From: Phytomonas francai
Taxonomy: Eukaryota > Euglenozoa > Kinetoplastea > Trypanosomatida > Trypanosomatidae
Direction: 5' to 3'
Length of the DNA: 43,613 nt
NCBI GenBank assembly: GCA_001766655.1
Contig: MJCC01000007.1
Coordinates: 435,991 to 479,603, forward strand
In this document: piece after piece, positions 20,617 through 29,110 of the stretch
Position numbering within the stretch: the first letter of the stretch is position 1
Layout: each line of letters starts with the position of its first letter
The notes under the pieces: generated by a model
Databases searched by the model: none
Seen by the model: only the letters and a program-made list of their open reading frames with translations
Told to the model about the DNA's origin: nothing
Made by a program: the position numbers and the translations under genes

Positions 20617-21036
20617 GAAATAGATAACGAGTCCCGTGCTCTTTAACCTATTACCTTAAAAAAGTGAAGCAGCACGGAAATATTTACCCTGTTTGATGTA
20701 AATTAAAGGGGAAAATAAAAGCAACAGAAAGAAAAAACATGGTAAGAGAAAACAAAGTAATAAAGAGATTTTAAAGTGAACATTCAGAAATGACGTGGAG
20801 TGTACAACGGTACTAAGTCTTCGACTCTTCCATTTTTGTAACATTCAAAGTCAGATCTATCTTTTCCAATACATTTGCGACAATTGTTCTTTTTTTTTTT
20901 TTTTTGAAAGGAACACACTCCTCTCGAAAAAAAAATCACTAACTAAACACCTGAAATAGTATGCTTTGACAACAGTAATTAGCGCACTACCTCTCCTCCA
21001 CATCCCTCCTTTTGCTTTTCCTTGTCCTAAAACAGC

Positions 21037-21309
21037 TCACTCGGCATCATCAAGAACAAGAGTCGGAACGGCTTGCTTTCGGATCAAAAACAAGACATCA
21101 TTATCTTGAACACCTAGAGATGTCAGCGATACACTTTCATCATTTATAAATTGACCTTTGTAGTTAATAATCAGTTGACTGAGACTTAAATCGGAAAGCG
21201 GTGCGAAGGCTTTTTTAAACTCCTCTTTGGTATCCTTCACAGAAAGCGCTGGATCAACGGCGTGTGGGAAACGACCTTCGGAGCATTGGAGAGAAATGGT
21301 CAAGGTCAT
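21037..21309 (-). CDS. Stand-alone ubiquitin-like protein, Ddi1-type UBL
   Basis: A 90-residue protein from ATG at 21309 (MTLTISLQCSEG) to TGA. Residues 1-78 follow the ubiquitin fold order: a first strand LTISL, a hairpin, a helix with VKDTKEEFKKAF, then LSQLIINYKGQFI, and the final strand with LTSLGVQDNDVLFLIRK. The pattern LxxLGxxxxDxLxLIR and the start MxLTIS resemble the N-terminal UBL of Ddi1 proteasome shuttles more than ubiquitin itself. There is no C-terminal Gly-Gly, so it cannot be conjugated like ubiquitin; it ends in an acidic LVLDDAE tail. No protease or UBA domain follows. It lies between TGT and HYDIN on the same strand. It could be a proteasome- or chaperone-binding adaptor, but that is inference. 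Confidence 0.75.
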   Translation of the reverse strand: MTLTISLQCSEGRFPHAVDPALSVKDTKEEFKKAFAPLSDLSLSQLIINYKGQFINDESVSLTSLGVQDNDVLFLIRKQAVPTLVLDDAE

Positions 21310-21588
21310 TTACTTTCAAATAAAGGATATGTATTAAACAAGAAGATAAGTCGTCTTCGCTCAATGGAGAAAAGAAGGAAAGAAAGAAAACTAGCATAAT
21401 AAATGAAACAAAGAACTCCAAATAAACATAGATTATCGTGAACAAAATGCTAAAAAACATGAATCCGAGCTTTTAATATAGAAATTCATTTCTATTAGAC
21501 GTTAAAGACCCCCCTATTCGCTTCGCAGATAAGGTTTCATTTCGTTTAAACACACCTCAATATTCCCTTATTTATTTGTTTACAATGA

Positions 21589-22920
21589 TCATTTTAGTTC
21601 TATGTTAACTGCCCGCAGTGCACCCACGACCCACTGAGGATAATTCTTTTCGGGGTAGTACGAGCTAAAAAAATCCTGCACATACTCTGTAAAGCGACCC
21701 TCGAGAATTGCCGTCCGGGCCCCTCGCGTGAGGTTCAGCAGGTAGGCAATATTATGATAGGTAAGGAGCGTTGCTGAAATGGAGTGTTTCGATGCAGAAA
21801 TGGTGTGCAGATACGCGCGCGTGTAGGTCTTGCAGGTCATACAATTGCACGCGGCATCCAAGGGTGCGGGGTCATTCGCGTACTGACGCTTTCCGAGATG
21901 GATCTTTCCGGTCGAAGTGAGGGCGGAGCCAAAGCGCGCCGTTCGGCAGGCAAACACACAGTCAAACATGTCCACACCGAGCGCGATGCAGACCAAAATA
22001 TCTTCCGGATACCCCACCCCCATGCAGTACCGAGGCTTATCCTCCGGCAGTCCGCCCTCCGAAGTGCACAGACGGACGATCCTCCAAAAGTCATCCTTTG
22101 CCTCCCCACCGCTGAGCCCCCCAATAGCAAACCCTTTGCACGCCGTTCGTTTTGTGATCTCCCGCAGACATTCACGCCGGAGCTCAGGGTCCAACGCTCC
22201 CTGAACGATACCGAAGATGCACTGCTTCTCGGGGTTTGCATTCGCGGCAAGAGAGCGGTCGAGCCAACGCAGGCTTCGCTTTGCCGCCTCCTCGACCCGC
22301 GGACCGGTTGTGAGGACGTGCACGACGTCATCCAGCTGCATCATGATATCGGCACCAATGGCGTTTTGGATTCCAATGCTATCCTCCGGCCTGAGCAAAA
22401 GCGAATACGGATTCTTCGCCCCGGCCTCGTCGATGTCCTCCTTCTGAGGCCCGACCGCCGCCCGGCCGCCGCCGCCGTGGGTGGACTGAAACCGTACCCC
22501 CTCCTCCGTAATCTCCGCCAGCTTCAGGAGGCTCACCATCTGGAACCCACCGCTGTCCGTCAGGACGTTCCTGCGCCAGCCTTCGAAAAAATGCACGCCG
22601 TCCATGTTATCCCGGACTGGATCTTGTTCCGGGTCCCGCCCCTGCTCCGGGTTCGCGCGCGCCGCGTTTTTCCGTCGGGTGATCTCGCGGAAGACCTGCT
22701 CGCCCGGGCGCAGCCCGAGGTGGTAGGTGTTCCCGAGGATAATCTCCACCTCGAGGGCCTCGAGCTGCGCGACGGTCAGCCCCTTCAGCGCGGCCTGCGT
22801 CGCGACGGGCATGAAAATGGGCGTGGCGACGGGGCCGTGCGGGAGAAAAAGACGCCCGGCGCGCGCAGCCACCGGCGGTGAAGGCCCCGTCTCCACCGTG
22901 AACGAAAAGAGCTCGGACAT
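21589..22920 (-). CDS. QTRT1: Queuine tRNA-ribosyltransferase catalytic subunit (TGT)
   Basis: A 443-residue protein. The start is the ATG at 22920 ([12 protein letters not shown]), which begins at the usual family N-terminus. The frame stays open 63 codons upstream to a TTG, but that stretch translates a CA repeat and contains no ATG. It exchanges guanine for queuine at position 34 of tRNAs with GUN anticodons, acting with the QTRT2 partner in eukaryotes. Visible family features are [10 protein letters not shown] (64-73), the general acid/base Asp122 in [15 protein letters not shown] (237-244), [10 protein letters not shown] (264-273), the nucleophile Asp320 in [12 protein letters not shown], and the zinc ligands C358, C360, C363 and H389. 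The usual DCVFPTR reads DCVFACR here. There are two small insertions, residues about 86-106 and 150-178, the second after THGG. Confidence 0.95.
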   Translation of the reverse strand: MSELFSFTVETGPSPPVAARAGRLFLPHGPVATPIFMPVATQAALKGLTVAQLEALEVEIILGNTYHLGLRPGEQVFREITRRKNAARANPEQGRDPEQDPVRDNMDGVHFFEGWRRNVLTDSGGFQMVSLLKLAEITEEGVRFQSTHGGGGRAAVGPQKEDIDEAGAKNPYSLLLRPEDSIGIQNAIGADIMMQLDDVVHVLTTGPRVEEAAKRSLRWLDRSLAANANPEKQCIFGIVQGALDPELRRECLREITKRTACKGFAIGGLSGGEAKDDFWRIVRLCTSEGGLPEDKPRYCMGVGYPEDILVCIALGVDMFDCVFACRTARFGSALTSTGKIHLGKRQYANDPAPLDAACNCMTCKTYTRAYLHTISASKHSISATLLTYHNIAYLLNLTRGARTAILEGRFTEYVQDFFSSYYPEKNYPQWVVGALRAVNIELK

Positions 22921-23861
22921 CGCGCCAAGGGTCGCTGTCGCAGGGGGAAATGACCGAGAAAATAGAAAGGTGTGTGTGTGTGTGTGTGTGTGTGTCTGTG
23001 TAACAGGTGCGAGAAAATACGGGAAGTGGCAGAAAGGAATACTCACAAGACGTAGAAGAGCGGAGGAACAAAAATTTAACCTTGTAAAAAGGACATGTAA
23101 GGAATCCAAAGACGTAATGAATACAGGTGTTCTTGGTAAGGTGCACCAACAGATGCAACTCAGATTCGAACCAACGCAGCTCGCACTTGCTCGCGAAAGA
23201 AAAAAAGAAACGATCGAGATAGAGTGGTGTGTAGGTGTGAATCATTCAATTCGAAATTAATGCGTTGGGAGAAATGCTTTATTCCTCGTACCAGCTCTTC
23301 CCAAGCTCTTCAAGGAAAGGTATAAGAGGCACAGTATGAGTAAAAGGGTTTTTTTTTTAAACATTGCCACAAATTTTTCGGAGTGCCACACTCGACATTA
23401 CTTTGAAGAGGTTCCTAAAACAACAACAACAACTGACGGCAATATGTAAAAATAAAATGGAAAAGCAAGCAAACGTATTTGTAAAACGAGAGAATTGATT
23501 CGCCCATTCAACATGAAAGAAAAAAGAAGCAAACTCAAGGTAGCAAAAGTCCTTAAAAAAAGAAGTGTAAAAAAAGGAAATACAAGTAGAGATCAATTAG
23601 GTGCACCTGCTCTGGTCCTTTTGGTTTATTCTAAAATTGCTTAACTTTTTATATGCCAACAATACAAATAATTTTATTTGAGGAGTTCTTATAAACCCAC
23701 CCGTTTCATCTCTTCGGAAAAAGAAATTCTAGATGGTAAAGAAACAGTAAGTTCGTCAATGTATATTTTATAATTTTCTATTCATGTTATTTTCTCTTGC
23801 TCAGTAAAAGATTATGTGTATCAAAAAAGCAAGAGAATATGTTTTTAGAGTAAAAAATAAA
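22921..23861. other. Spacer between the J-protein and TGT genes, no gene seen
   Basis: AT-rich spacer with the J-protein 3' untranslated region and TGT leader. A (TG)n tract sits close to the TGT start. A T-rich minus-strand frame at 23357-23596 begins only at TTG and is Phe/Cys-rich, so it is not supported. An AGATTCGAACC motif at 23163-23173 resembles a tRNA T-loop on the minus strand but no cloverleaf was found. Confidence 0.6.
22971..23000. repeat. (TG)n microsatellite in the TGT leader
   Basis: Twelve TG units followed by TCTGTG, so CA repeats on the coding strand, ending 50 bases upstream of the TGT start. With CCTTTCTATTTTCTC next to it on the coding strand and CGACAG further on, it may form part of the splice-acceptor pyrimidine region. 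Confidence 0.85.
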
Positions 23862-26054
23862 CTAGCCGCTTCGTTTGCTGACTTTGCCTTGGTTCATGAA
23901 TTCCTCAATGAACCCCATCTCCTGTTCAAATAGCTCCTCAGCGGTGAGGTGATCAAAACTCTTAGCACGCACCGCTCGCTTCCTAAGATTCTCTAGTTCA
24001 GGAATTCTCAGCACCCCGTCGGCGTCGATTTTAACGAATGACAATGGTTTTTTTGCAGCGGCTTTTCTGAGACCTTGCGAAGGTTTTTTGCTACCTATTT
24101 TACCTTTCAAACCATTTTGCGTCGTACCTTTACTGGTATCCATGCCTGTCTCTTCTGTGGTAGTCTTCGGAAAGACAGCTTTAGGGGGCCGAGGCGTTGA
24201 TTGGTCCGCTAAACGCCCTGTTTCAGCAGTATTAATTTCATTAGTAGTAAAATCAGCGTTAAGGTTGTTGTACATATTTACTTCTGCCCTCTCAGGGTTA
24301 AGACATCTCCTTAGTTGTGATTCTTTAAGAAGAACAGGATCCGTCTTTTCGAGGTATAAAGCCGTCTTTCCGCTATTAGTGGAGGAGCTCCGTTCCGAAT
24401 CACACAGCAGCGCGCTCCGAGGGGAGGCTGCGTTTCGGAGCGGCTCCATTATCGAGGCCGTCAACGGGGATGTCATCGCGAATACAGGTTCAGACGGAAA
24501 GGACCTGATCGAGGGGTCCATCGATGCTCCTGGCAGACTCATCGTGTTCATGGTCTCCCCGTTTTTGCTGTTATAAGTCTCAAACATATCCGAAATATTC
24601 TTCTCTAGGGATTCAAGAGATTCCTGGCAGGGCGCCTCCGAAACGACGTGGATCTGGAACATGCTGTCCTCCTCTTCGCTCTCGTCGTTTCGTTGTGTCC
24701 CATTGATTCCTTCATTCGAGATGATACTCCCGCAGTCCGTTTCCGTCGGTGCTAGACTAAGACGAAGGCTTCTTGTAATATTAACTAAACTCTCTTGCCC
24801 CTCGGCATCGTTATTCGTATCATTATTGCCATTATTGATAAAAATAGGCCGCAGAATAGTAGCACCACCACTAGATATAGCGGCGCTTTCAAAAAACTCT
24901 TCTGGGTGGGGTTGTTCGTTGGAAAGACTACCGCGCCTTTGTGGTAAAATCCTGCTAGGGCTATCAACGCCGTTGTGGAGAGAAAAGAGCGTTGACTGCA
25001 TCACGCCCTCATTAGATCGCAAAATCGAAGAAAAAAGGTGGGATTCCGATCGCTTATTCAGAGTTGGCACCGAGGAGAGAGGATCGCTGTGAAATTTGAT
25101 GCCACCCTGCAAAGTTATTTCATCTTTTTCAGGATTCCCCAACGCCGACGGAGGGGAAGGCTCTGCTGAGTGCGAAGAAGGCGCCTCGTAGCCAGACTCC
25201 TCCCATTCTTCTGGTGCCTCAGGAACGTCTGACAACAACAACAACCGCAAGGCTAACGCCATCTCAGATTCCATTTGCTCAAGCTGTTTAAAGTACAACG
25301 CCTCCAACGCCTTGCGTTCGTCTATCTCATCAAGAATTGTATCCCTAAGATACTGATTGATCATCTTAATTTTTTCCTTATGCCGGAGCTGTTCCCATAT
25401 TTGACTTGCCTTCGACTTTCGATTTGGCCCACCCGCCGGAGCTGATGACTGCTTTTTTATAGCACCACCAGAGGCCGGATCTTCGAAAGTCGGCATCGTC
25501 TTCTTTTGATTCTTACAACGGGTTGACGTCGGCGCCACGTGAACCTTTCCCCCGTCTAAATTTGACCGTTGAAGTATTCGAATGCTACTAAGGGCGAAAT
25601 CACTCGCGGCATGGCAAAGCGGCGTCGCGTAGTCGTGTCCGTCTTTACACCAGTACAGAAATGAATCTGCAGAAAGCCCGACAAAACAGCCCTGGCTACC
25701 CTGAAATTCCACAATATCCCCGTACTGCAACCCACACCGTACTTTTTGTGGGGAGGTTTCGAAGATGTAAAAGTTATAATCCGCGAGTTTATACCCGACA
25801 GGGCCGATTACACACGTAAAGGGCTCTGGGCGATTAAAGTTTCGCAGCCTTTCCCGTTTTTTAGTCATCATCTCGTCATACTCAGCGCGCTTCTGCGCAT
25901 CTATGAGAATCTCATACGCTTTTTGAATTTTCTGGAAGTCCTCAAGAGAGCCACCGGGTTTATCGGGGTGAAATTTGAGGGCGAGCTTATGGTAAGAAGC
26001 CTTTATCTCGTCCGGAATTGCCTCGCGATGGACCTTGAGGGTTTTATAGAACAT
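23862..26054 (-). CDS. J-domain (DnaJ-like) protein with unrecognised beta-rich module
   Basis: A 730-residue protein from ATG at 26054 (MFYKTLKVHREAIPDEIK) to TAG. The J domain occupies residues 1-65, with the essential HPD at 29-31 followed by KPGG, helix III QKIQKAYEIL, and the ending RAEYDEMM. It should stimulate the ATPase of an Hsp70 partner. It has no Gly/Phe linker, zinc-finger or signal peptide, so it is class III and probably cytosolic. Residues about 79-160 form a compact beta-rich, aromatic segment (FTCVIGPVGYKL, then YGDIVEFQGSQGCFVGLS and FLYWCKDGHDY) that looks SH3-like; I do not recognise it. Residues about 190-225 are basic, 226-275 helical, and 280-650 disordered and Ser-rich. 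The last 80 residues look conserved, ending with LTAEELFEQEMGFIEEF. It is transcribed just before TGT and after the kinase. Confidence 0.85.
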   Translation of the reverse strand: MFYKTLKVHREAIPDEIKASYHKLALKFHPDKPGGSLEDFQKIQKAYEILIDAQKRAEYDEMMTKKRERLRNFNRPEPFTCVIGPVGYKLADYNFYIFETSPQKVRCGLQYGDIVEFQGSQGCFVGLSADSFLYWCKDGHDYATPLCHAASDFALSSIRILQRSNLDGGKVHVAPTSTRCKNQKKTMPTFEDPASGGAIKKQSSAPAGGPNRKSKASQIWEQLRHKEKIKMINQYLRDTILDEIDERKALEALYFKQLEQMESEMALALRLLLLSDVPEAPEEWEESGYEAPSSHSAEPSPPSALGNPEKDEITLQGGIKFHSDPLSSVPTLNKRSESHLFSSILRSNEGVMQSTLFSLHNGVDSPSRILPQRRGSLSNEQPHPEEFFESAAISSGGATILRPIFINNGNNDTNNDAEGQESLVNITRSLRLSLAPTETDCGSIISNEGINGTQRNDESEEEDSMFQIHVVSEAPCQESLESLEKNISDMFETYNSKNGETMNTMSLPGASMDPSIRSFPSEPVFAMTSPLTASIMEPLRNAASPRSALLCDSERSSSTNSGKTALYLEKTDPVLLKESQLRRCLNPERAEVNMYNNLNADFTTNEINTAETGRLADQSTPRPPKAVFPKTTTEETGMDTSKGTTQNGLKGKIGSKKPSQGLRKAAAKKPLSFVKIDADGVLRIPELENLRKRAVRAKSFDHLTAEELFEQEMGFIEEFMNQGKVSKRSG

Positions 26055-26452
26055 CGCTGCGTTTTCGATGGATGGGATTGCGAGAGGATACCTGTGTGTT
26101 TACGCTTAAGAACGTGTACAGACAGACCGATCTTCCTTTTTGTATAATCGTATCCTTCTCGTGATAAAGGATAGGGTATCCCGCCAGCAATTTGTAATGG
26201 TAGTGTGTAAGCACGGTTAGAATATAATTACTATAAAATGAAATGCAAGTAAGGAGGTTTTTGTCAACAATTTCCCATAAATATTTCAAGGGCATGTACT
26301 TGGCTGAAATCTCCCCTCTAGGTCATTTATGTGATCCGATAGGGATCTTACTTCAGTCTTTTATTTTTATTGATGCTCTGTCTCTCTCTCTCTCAGAATA
26401 AAAAAGAAAGAAAAAGAACGTGTAAATAGGAGGCCAACCTCCCATTATTTCG
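26055..26452. other. Spacer between kinase and J-protein genes, no gene seen
   Basis: Contains the J-protein leader and the kinase 3' untranslated region, with a (CT)n stretch at 26376-26394. No further gene was seen. Confidence 0.6.
26376..26394. repeat. (CT)n microsatellite
   Basis: CTCTGTCTCTCTCTCTCTC on the plus strand, 58 bases before the kinase stop in genome coordinates, so in the kinase 3' untranslated region (GA-rich on the coding strand). Confidence 0.8.
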
Positions 26453-28114
26453 TTAACGCAAGCTAATTTCAAATTTAGGTATCTCATTACAAACGTCGTC
26501 GTCGTCATCCTCTTCCAATAAAGGCATCCGAACCGCGACTGACTCCTGCGCACTGTTCAAAATCTCGACAACTTTTTGCCGCCAAAGCTGGTTCCCTGCA
26601 TCGTCATCTGCATGATCGCCTTCAAATTTTAAAAAGGGATGACCAAGGGCCTCTCGCGCGGAAATACGTCGAGCGGGATCCAGAGAGAGCATTTGCCGAA
26701 GCAGATCAAACCCTTCCTCTGATAAGACGGAGGGGGGGAATTTACTGCGTAACCCCGTTTCCTCCGTGGTGGTATTCGATGAAGGGGCTTGGTTGAAAGG
26801 ATCTTCAGACGAACACTGCTCTACCGTGGGCTTTGGCGGGAGGGCGTTCGGGGAAGGGGATGAGGAAGAATGCGATTCCGACCTCGCCTCACCCGCAGGC
26901 GTCTCCCCTAGAAGCTTCCATATCTCTCCGAGCACCGCCAGCTCGCTCTCCCCATGAAGTAGATGACTTTGACGAATAAACTCGCCAAAGATAATGCCCA
27001 CAGACCACATATCAATCGTTGTCGAGTAAAGGCAATCCCCTAAGAGGCACTCCGGGGACTGATAGATCTTTGTCGTGCGTATCGTCGCGGGGGTGTACAT
27101 CATCTCGCTCCCCCGCGCATCTGTGGAGGTACTGGGAAGCCTTGGCATTCGAAACCTCGCCGAGCCAAAGTCAGAGAGCCGCAGATCCCCATCTTGAGTG
27201 ATGAGAATATTGCTAAGCTTCAAATCCCGATGAATGATGCCGCACTCCTCGTGAAGAAAGCATACCATGTGAAGCAGACGGCGAAGCAGATAGCGCACAA
27301 CGCACATTTGGCTGAGAATCGGGCATCTTCGCCGATCAACATGGTGTATCGTATCCGGCCGCGGGCGCACGAAGGCATTCCTCTCACCTACACTTGCAGA
27401 AGGAAGCGACGACGGCTGCAGAAAAGGTTGAGCGAGATCTAAATTCTGACAGGCGGTGAATTTTTTTGCGTGTGAGATCACCACACGGGATAGGTCCATC
27501 GCACAAAGCTCCATTACCAGGCAAAGCTCCTTATGAGGAGCCTCGACAACCCGCTGGAGGGTGAGGATGCAGGCCGTACTATCCAGATGCGCTCTATCAC
27601 AAGTCCCCGAGAAACCAAAGGACTGCGTCGGTTTCACATCAAGGGGGGATTCCTCCGTGTTAGTGCCGTTATTGGGGTGGGTTTTCGTCCCGAGGAGGGC
27701 GTCTTGCTTTTGTTGTATCCAACGCAGGAGGGCAACCTCACGGAGCGCCGTTTCAGGGATGCCGCGGATGCCAAAGTCATTTTTCTGGGTGAAAAGGCGT
27801 TTAACGGCAAACCGCGGCGGCCTGGGCGGTGCCGATGGATCATTTACTGCGCCGAAACGATGTGAAGACGAAGGCCAAGGGGCCCCTCGTTCAACAGGTT
27901 TTGCGTGTTCTTTTTCGTAGGCGGCGTACACGGCGCTTTGCGTCCCATACCGAATAAGCGCCTCTTTTTTAAGTCCAGACGAGCGAAGCCTCAAAAAGGG
28001 CGGCGCCTCAGAGACGTAGGGCACGTAGGGCTCCTCACCCGCACTCCCATTAAGGTCAAATGCGTCACCCTCGCCGTCATAGACCGACCACGTCGGGGAA
28101 CGTAGAGAGTTCAT
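26453..28114 (-). CDS. CDK10/CDK11-like cyclin-dependent kinase (CMGC), divergent
   Basis: A 553-residue protein from ATG at 28114 to TAA. Catalytic elements are in order: a modified Gly-loop RYGTQSAVY (55-63), Lys105 in FAVKRL, the cyclin-binding helix GIPETALREV (118-127) with Glu126, HRD at 295-297 with N302 (HRDLKLSNIL), DFG at 315-317, and DMWSVGIIFGE (368-378). GIPETALRE corresponds to the PITSLRE/PISSLRE helix of CDK11/CDK10, and GIIFGE, LLHGESE and the ending GFDLLRQMLSLDPARRIS fit that group. The catalytic residues are intact, so activity is expected. Odd points are QSPE (352-355) in place of APE; a long activation segment with TSTDARGSEMMYTPATIRTT; inserts of about 55 residues before HRD and about 45 residues before the last helices; and a 50-residue N-terminal extension. 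The natural partner would be a cyclin encoded elsewhere. Confidence 0.88.
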   Translation of the reverse strand: MNSLRSPTWSVYDGEGDAFDLNGSAGEEPYVPYVSEAPPFLRLRSSGLKKEALIRYGTQSAVYAAYEKEHAKPVERGAPWPSSSHRFGAVNDPSAPPRPPRFAVKRLFTQKNDFGIRGIPETALREVALLRWIQQKQDALLGTKTHPNNGTNTEESPLDVKPTQSFGFSGTCDRAHLDSTACILTLQRVVEAPHKELCLVMELCAMDLSRVVISHAKKFTACQNLDLAQPFLQPSSLPSASVGERNAFVRPRPDTIHHVDRRRCPILSQMCVVRYLLRRLLHMVCFLHEECGIIHRDLKLSNILITQDGDLRLSDFGSARFRMPRLPSTSTDARGSEMMYTPATIRTTKIYQSPECLLGDCLYSTTIDMWSVGIIFGEFIRQSHLLHGESELAVLGEIWKLLGETPAGEARSESHSSSSPSPNALPPKPTVEQCSSEDPFNQAPSSNTTTEETGLRSKFPPSVLSEEGFDLLRQMLSLDPARRISAREALGHPFLKFEGDHADDDAGNQLWRQKVVEILNSAQESVAVRMPLLEEDDDDDVCNEIPKFEISLR

Positions 28115-29110
28115 ACGTGACTTGATTTTATATCTAAGAAAAGTTAGCTAATCGAAATGTTCACGAAAAGGAGTAAATAGAATGACCTGGTGAACTGAAT
28201 TCAAATTGCATGCGAGACGAATGCTAACGATATTCTGCTTCTATGCACTTTCCCGCCTCCTAGAGATGATAACAAGATTGGAGGATGGAATTGATTGTGT
28301 TTAATTGAAAGGAAATTCAGTCTGAAAGGGAGAGTCCAAAGAAAATGATCACTCATCTCTGCCAACGGTTTCATTTCCCACACACTAGTGCATCTAAAGC
28401 TGAATGAACTTCAGATGACCCCCCACACACACACCCTCACCCCCCCCCCACACACACACCACCCTTATCGCTACCTTCATGATAGCAAAGGTGGGTTGCT
28501 TAAACTATTCCTTTCTTTTAGTATTCAATAAAATATGCACGATGGAAATTCTACTCTTCTTGCAGATGGAAATATACATTTAGGTGCATGCGTGTAGCTA
28601 TCTCCTTCCCCCAAATAATACTGTATTCATCTGGTAAGCAAATAGCAACCTTGTGTCTACGCACTCACCGCTCCTATCTGATTTTTTATTAGACATCGTT
28701 GCCTTGATGACAGCGCACCCTAAAAAGCACAAAAAAAAATGGACGATAGTCTCTTTACATATATAAAAAGACTATAAAAATACAAATATAATTTCAACAC
28801 CATAGTGAACAGTTTTTTGCCTCCACTACCGTTTCGCACTTCCTATACAAACATGCATTCCAGATCGATTTCTTTTCTTTTGGTATACTCACTTCTAGGA
28901 CAACTCAGGCTGTGCTTTCCCTTAAGGAGAAGTCTGGAGGGGGTGCAAAGATAATAAAAAGGGAAGGGGAAGGCAACGCCAATGAAATCGACAGCACGCC
29001 CAAAACCTTACTGATCTTTTCCCGTTTCCTAAAAAAGGATAGGGCATTTACATGAACCCAAAGCAGTCCCTTTCTCCCGAACAAAACCCATCCAGATCCC
29101 CATCACTTTA
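28115..29110. other. Spacer between IFT46 and the kinase, no gene seen
   Basis: A 996-base AT-rich spacer with a C/CA-rich low-complexity tract. It should hold the IFT46 3' untranslated region and the kinase leader. No frame with protein-like content was found. Confidence 0.6.
28418..28464. repeat. C-run and (CA)n low-complexity tract
   Basis: Alternating C runs (up to 10) and CA repeats on the plus strand, so the coding strand is G/T-rich. About 300 bases upstream of the kinase start. Confidence 0.85.

Larger units (their letters stand above)
20529..21036. other. Spacer between the UBL gene and HYDIN, no gene seen
   Basis: AT-rich. It holds the HYDIN leader with its acceptor, a (TA)8 tract and a 16-T run at 20890-20905. 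A 62-codon minus-strand frame at 20656-20844 is hydrophobic and low in complexity and is not supported. In particular no aspartic-protease sequence follows the ubiquitin-like gene. Confidence 0.6.

Noticed and set aside
22921..23109. Longer N-terminus for TGT
   Set aside because: The extension starts at TTG, translates a CA repeat as HTHTHT, and contains the likely splice acceptor. The family N-terminus matches the ATG at 22920.
23163..23235. Minus-strand GGTTCGAATCT motif as a tRNA T-arm
   Set aside because: Weak T-stem with wobble pairs and a mismatch, and no D- or anticodon arm in the T/C-rich sequence before it.
23357..23596. 79-codon minus-strand frame
   Set aside because: Begins at TTG, Phe/Cys/Ser-rich translation of T-rich untranslated DNA, no ATG near its start.
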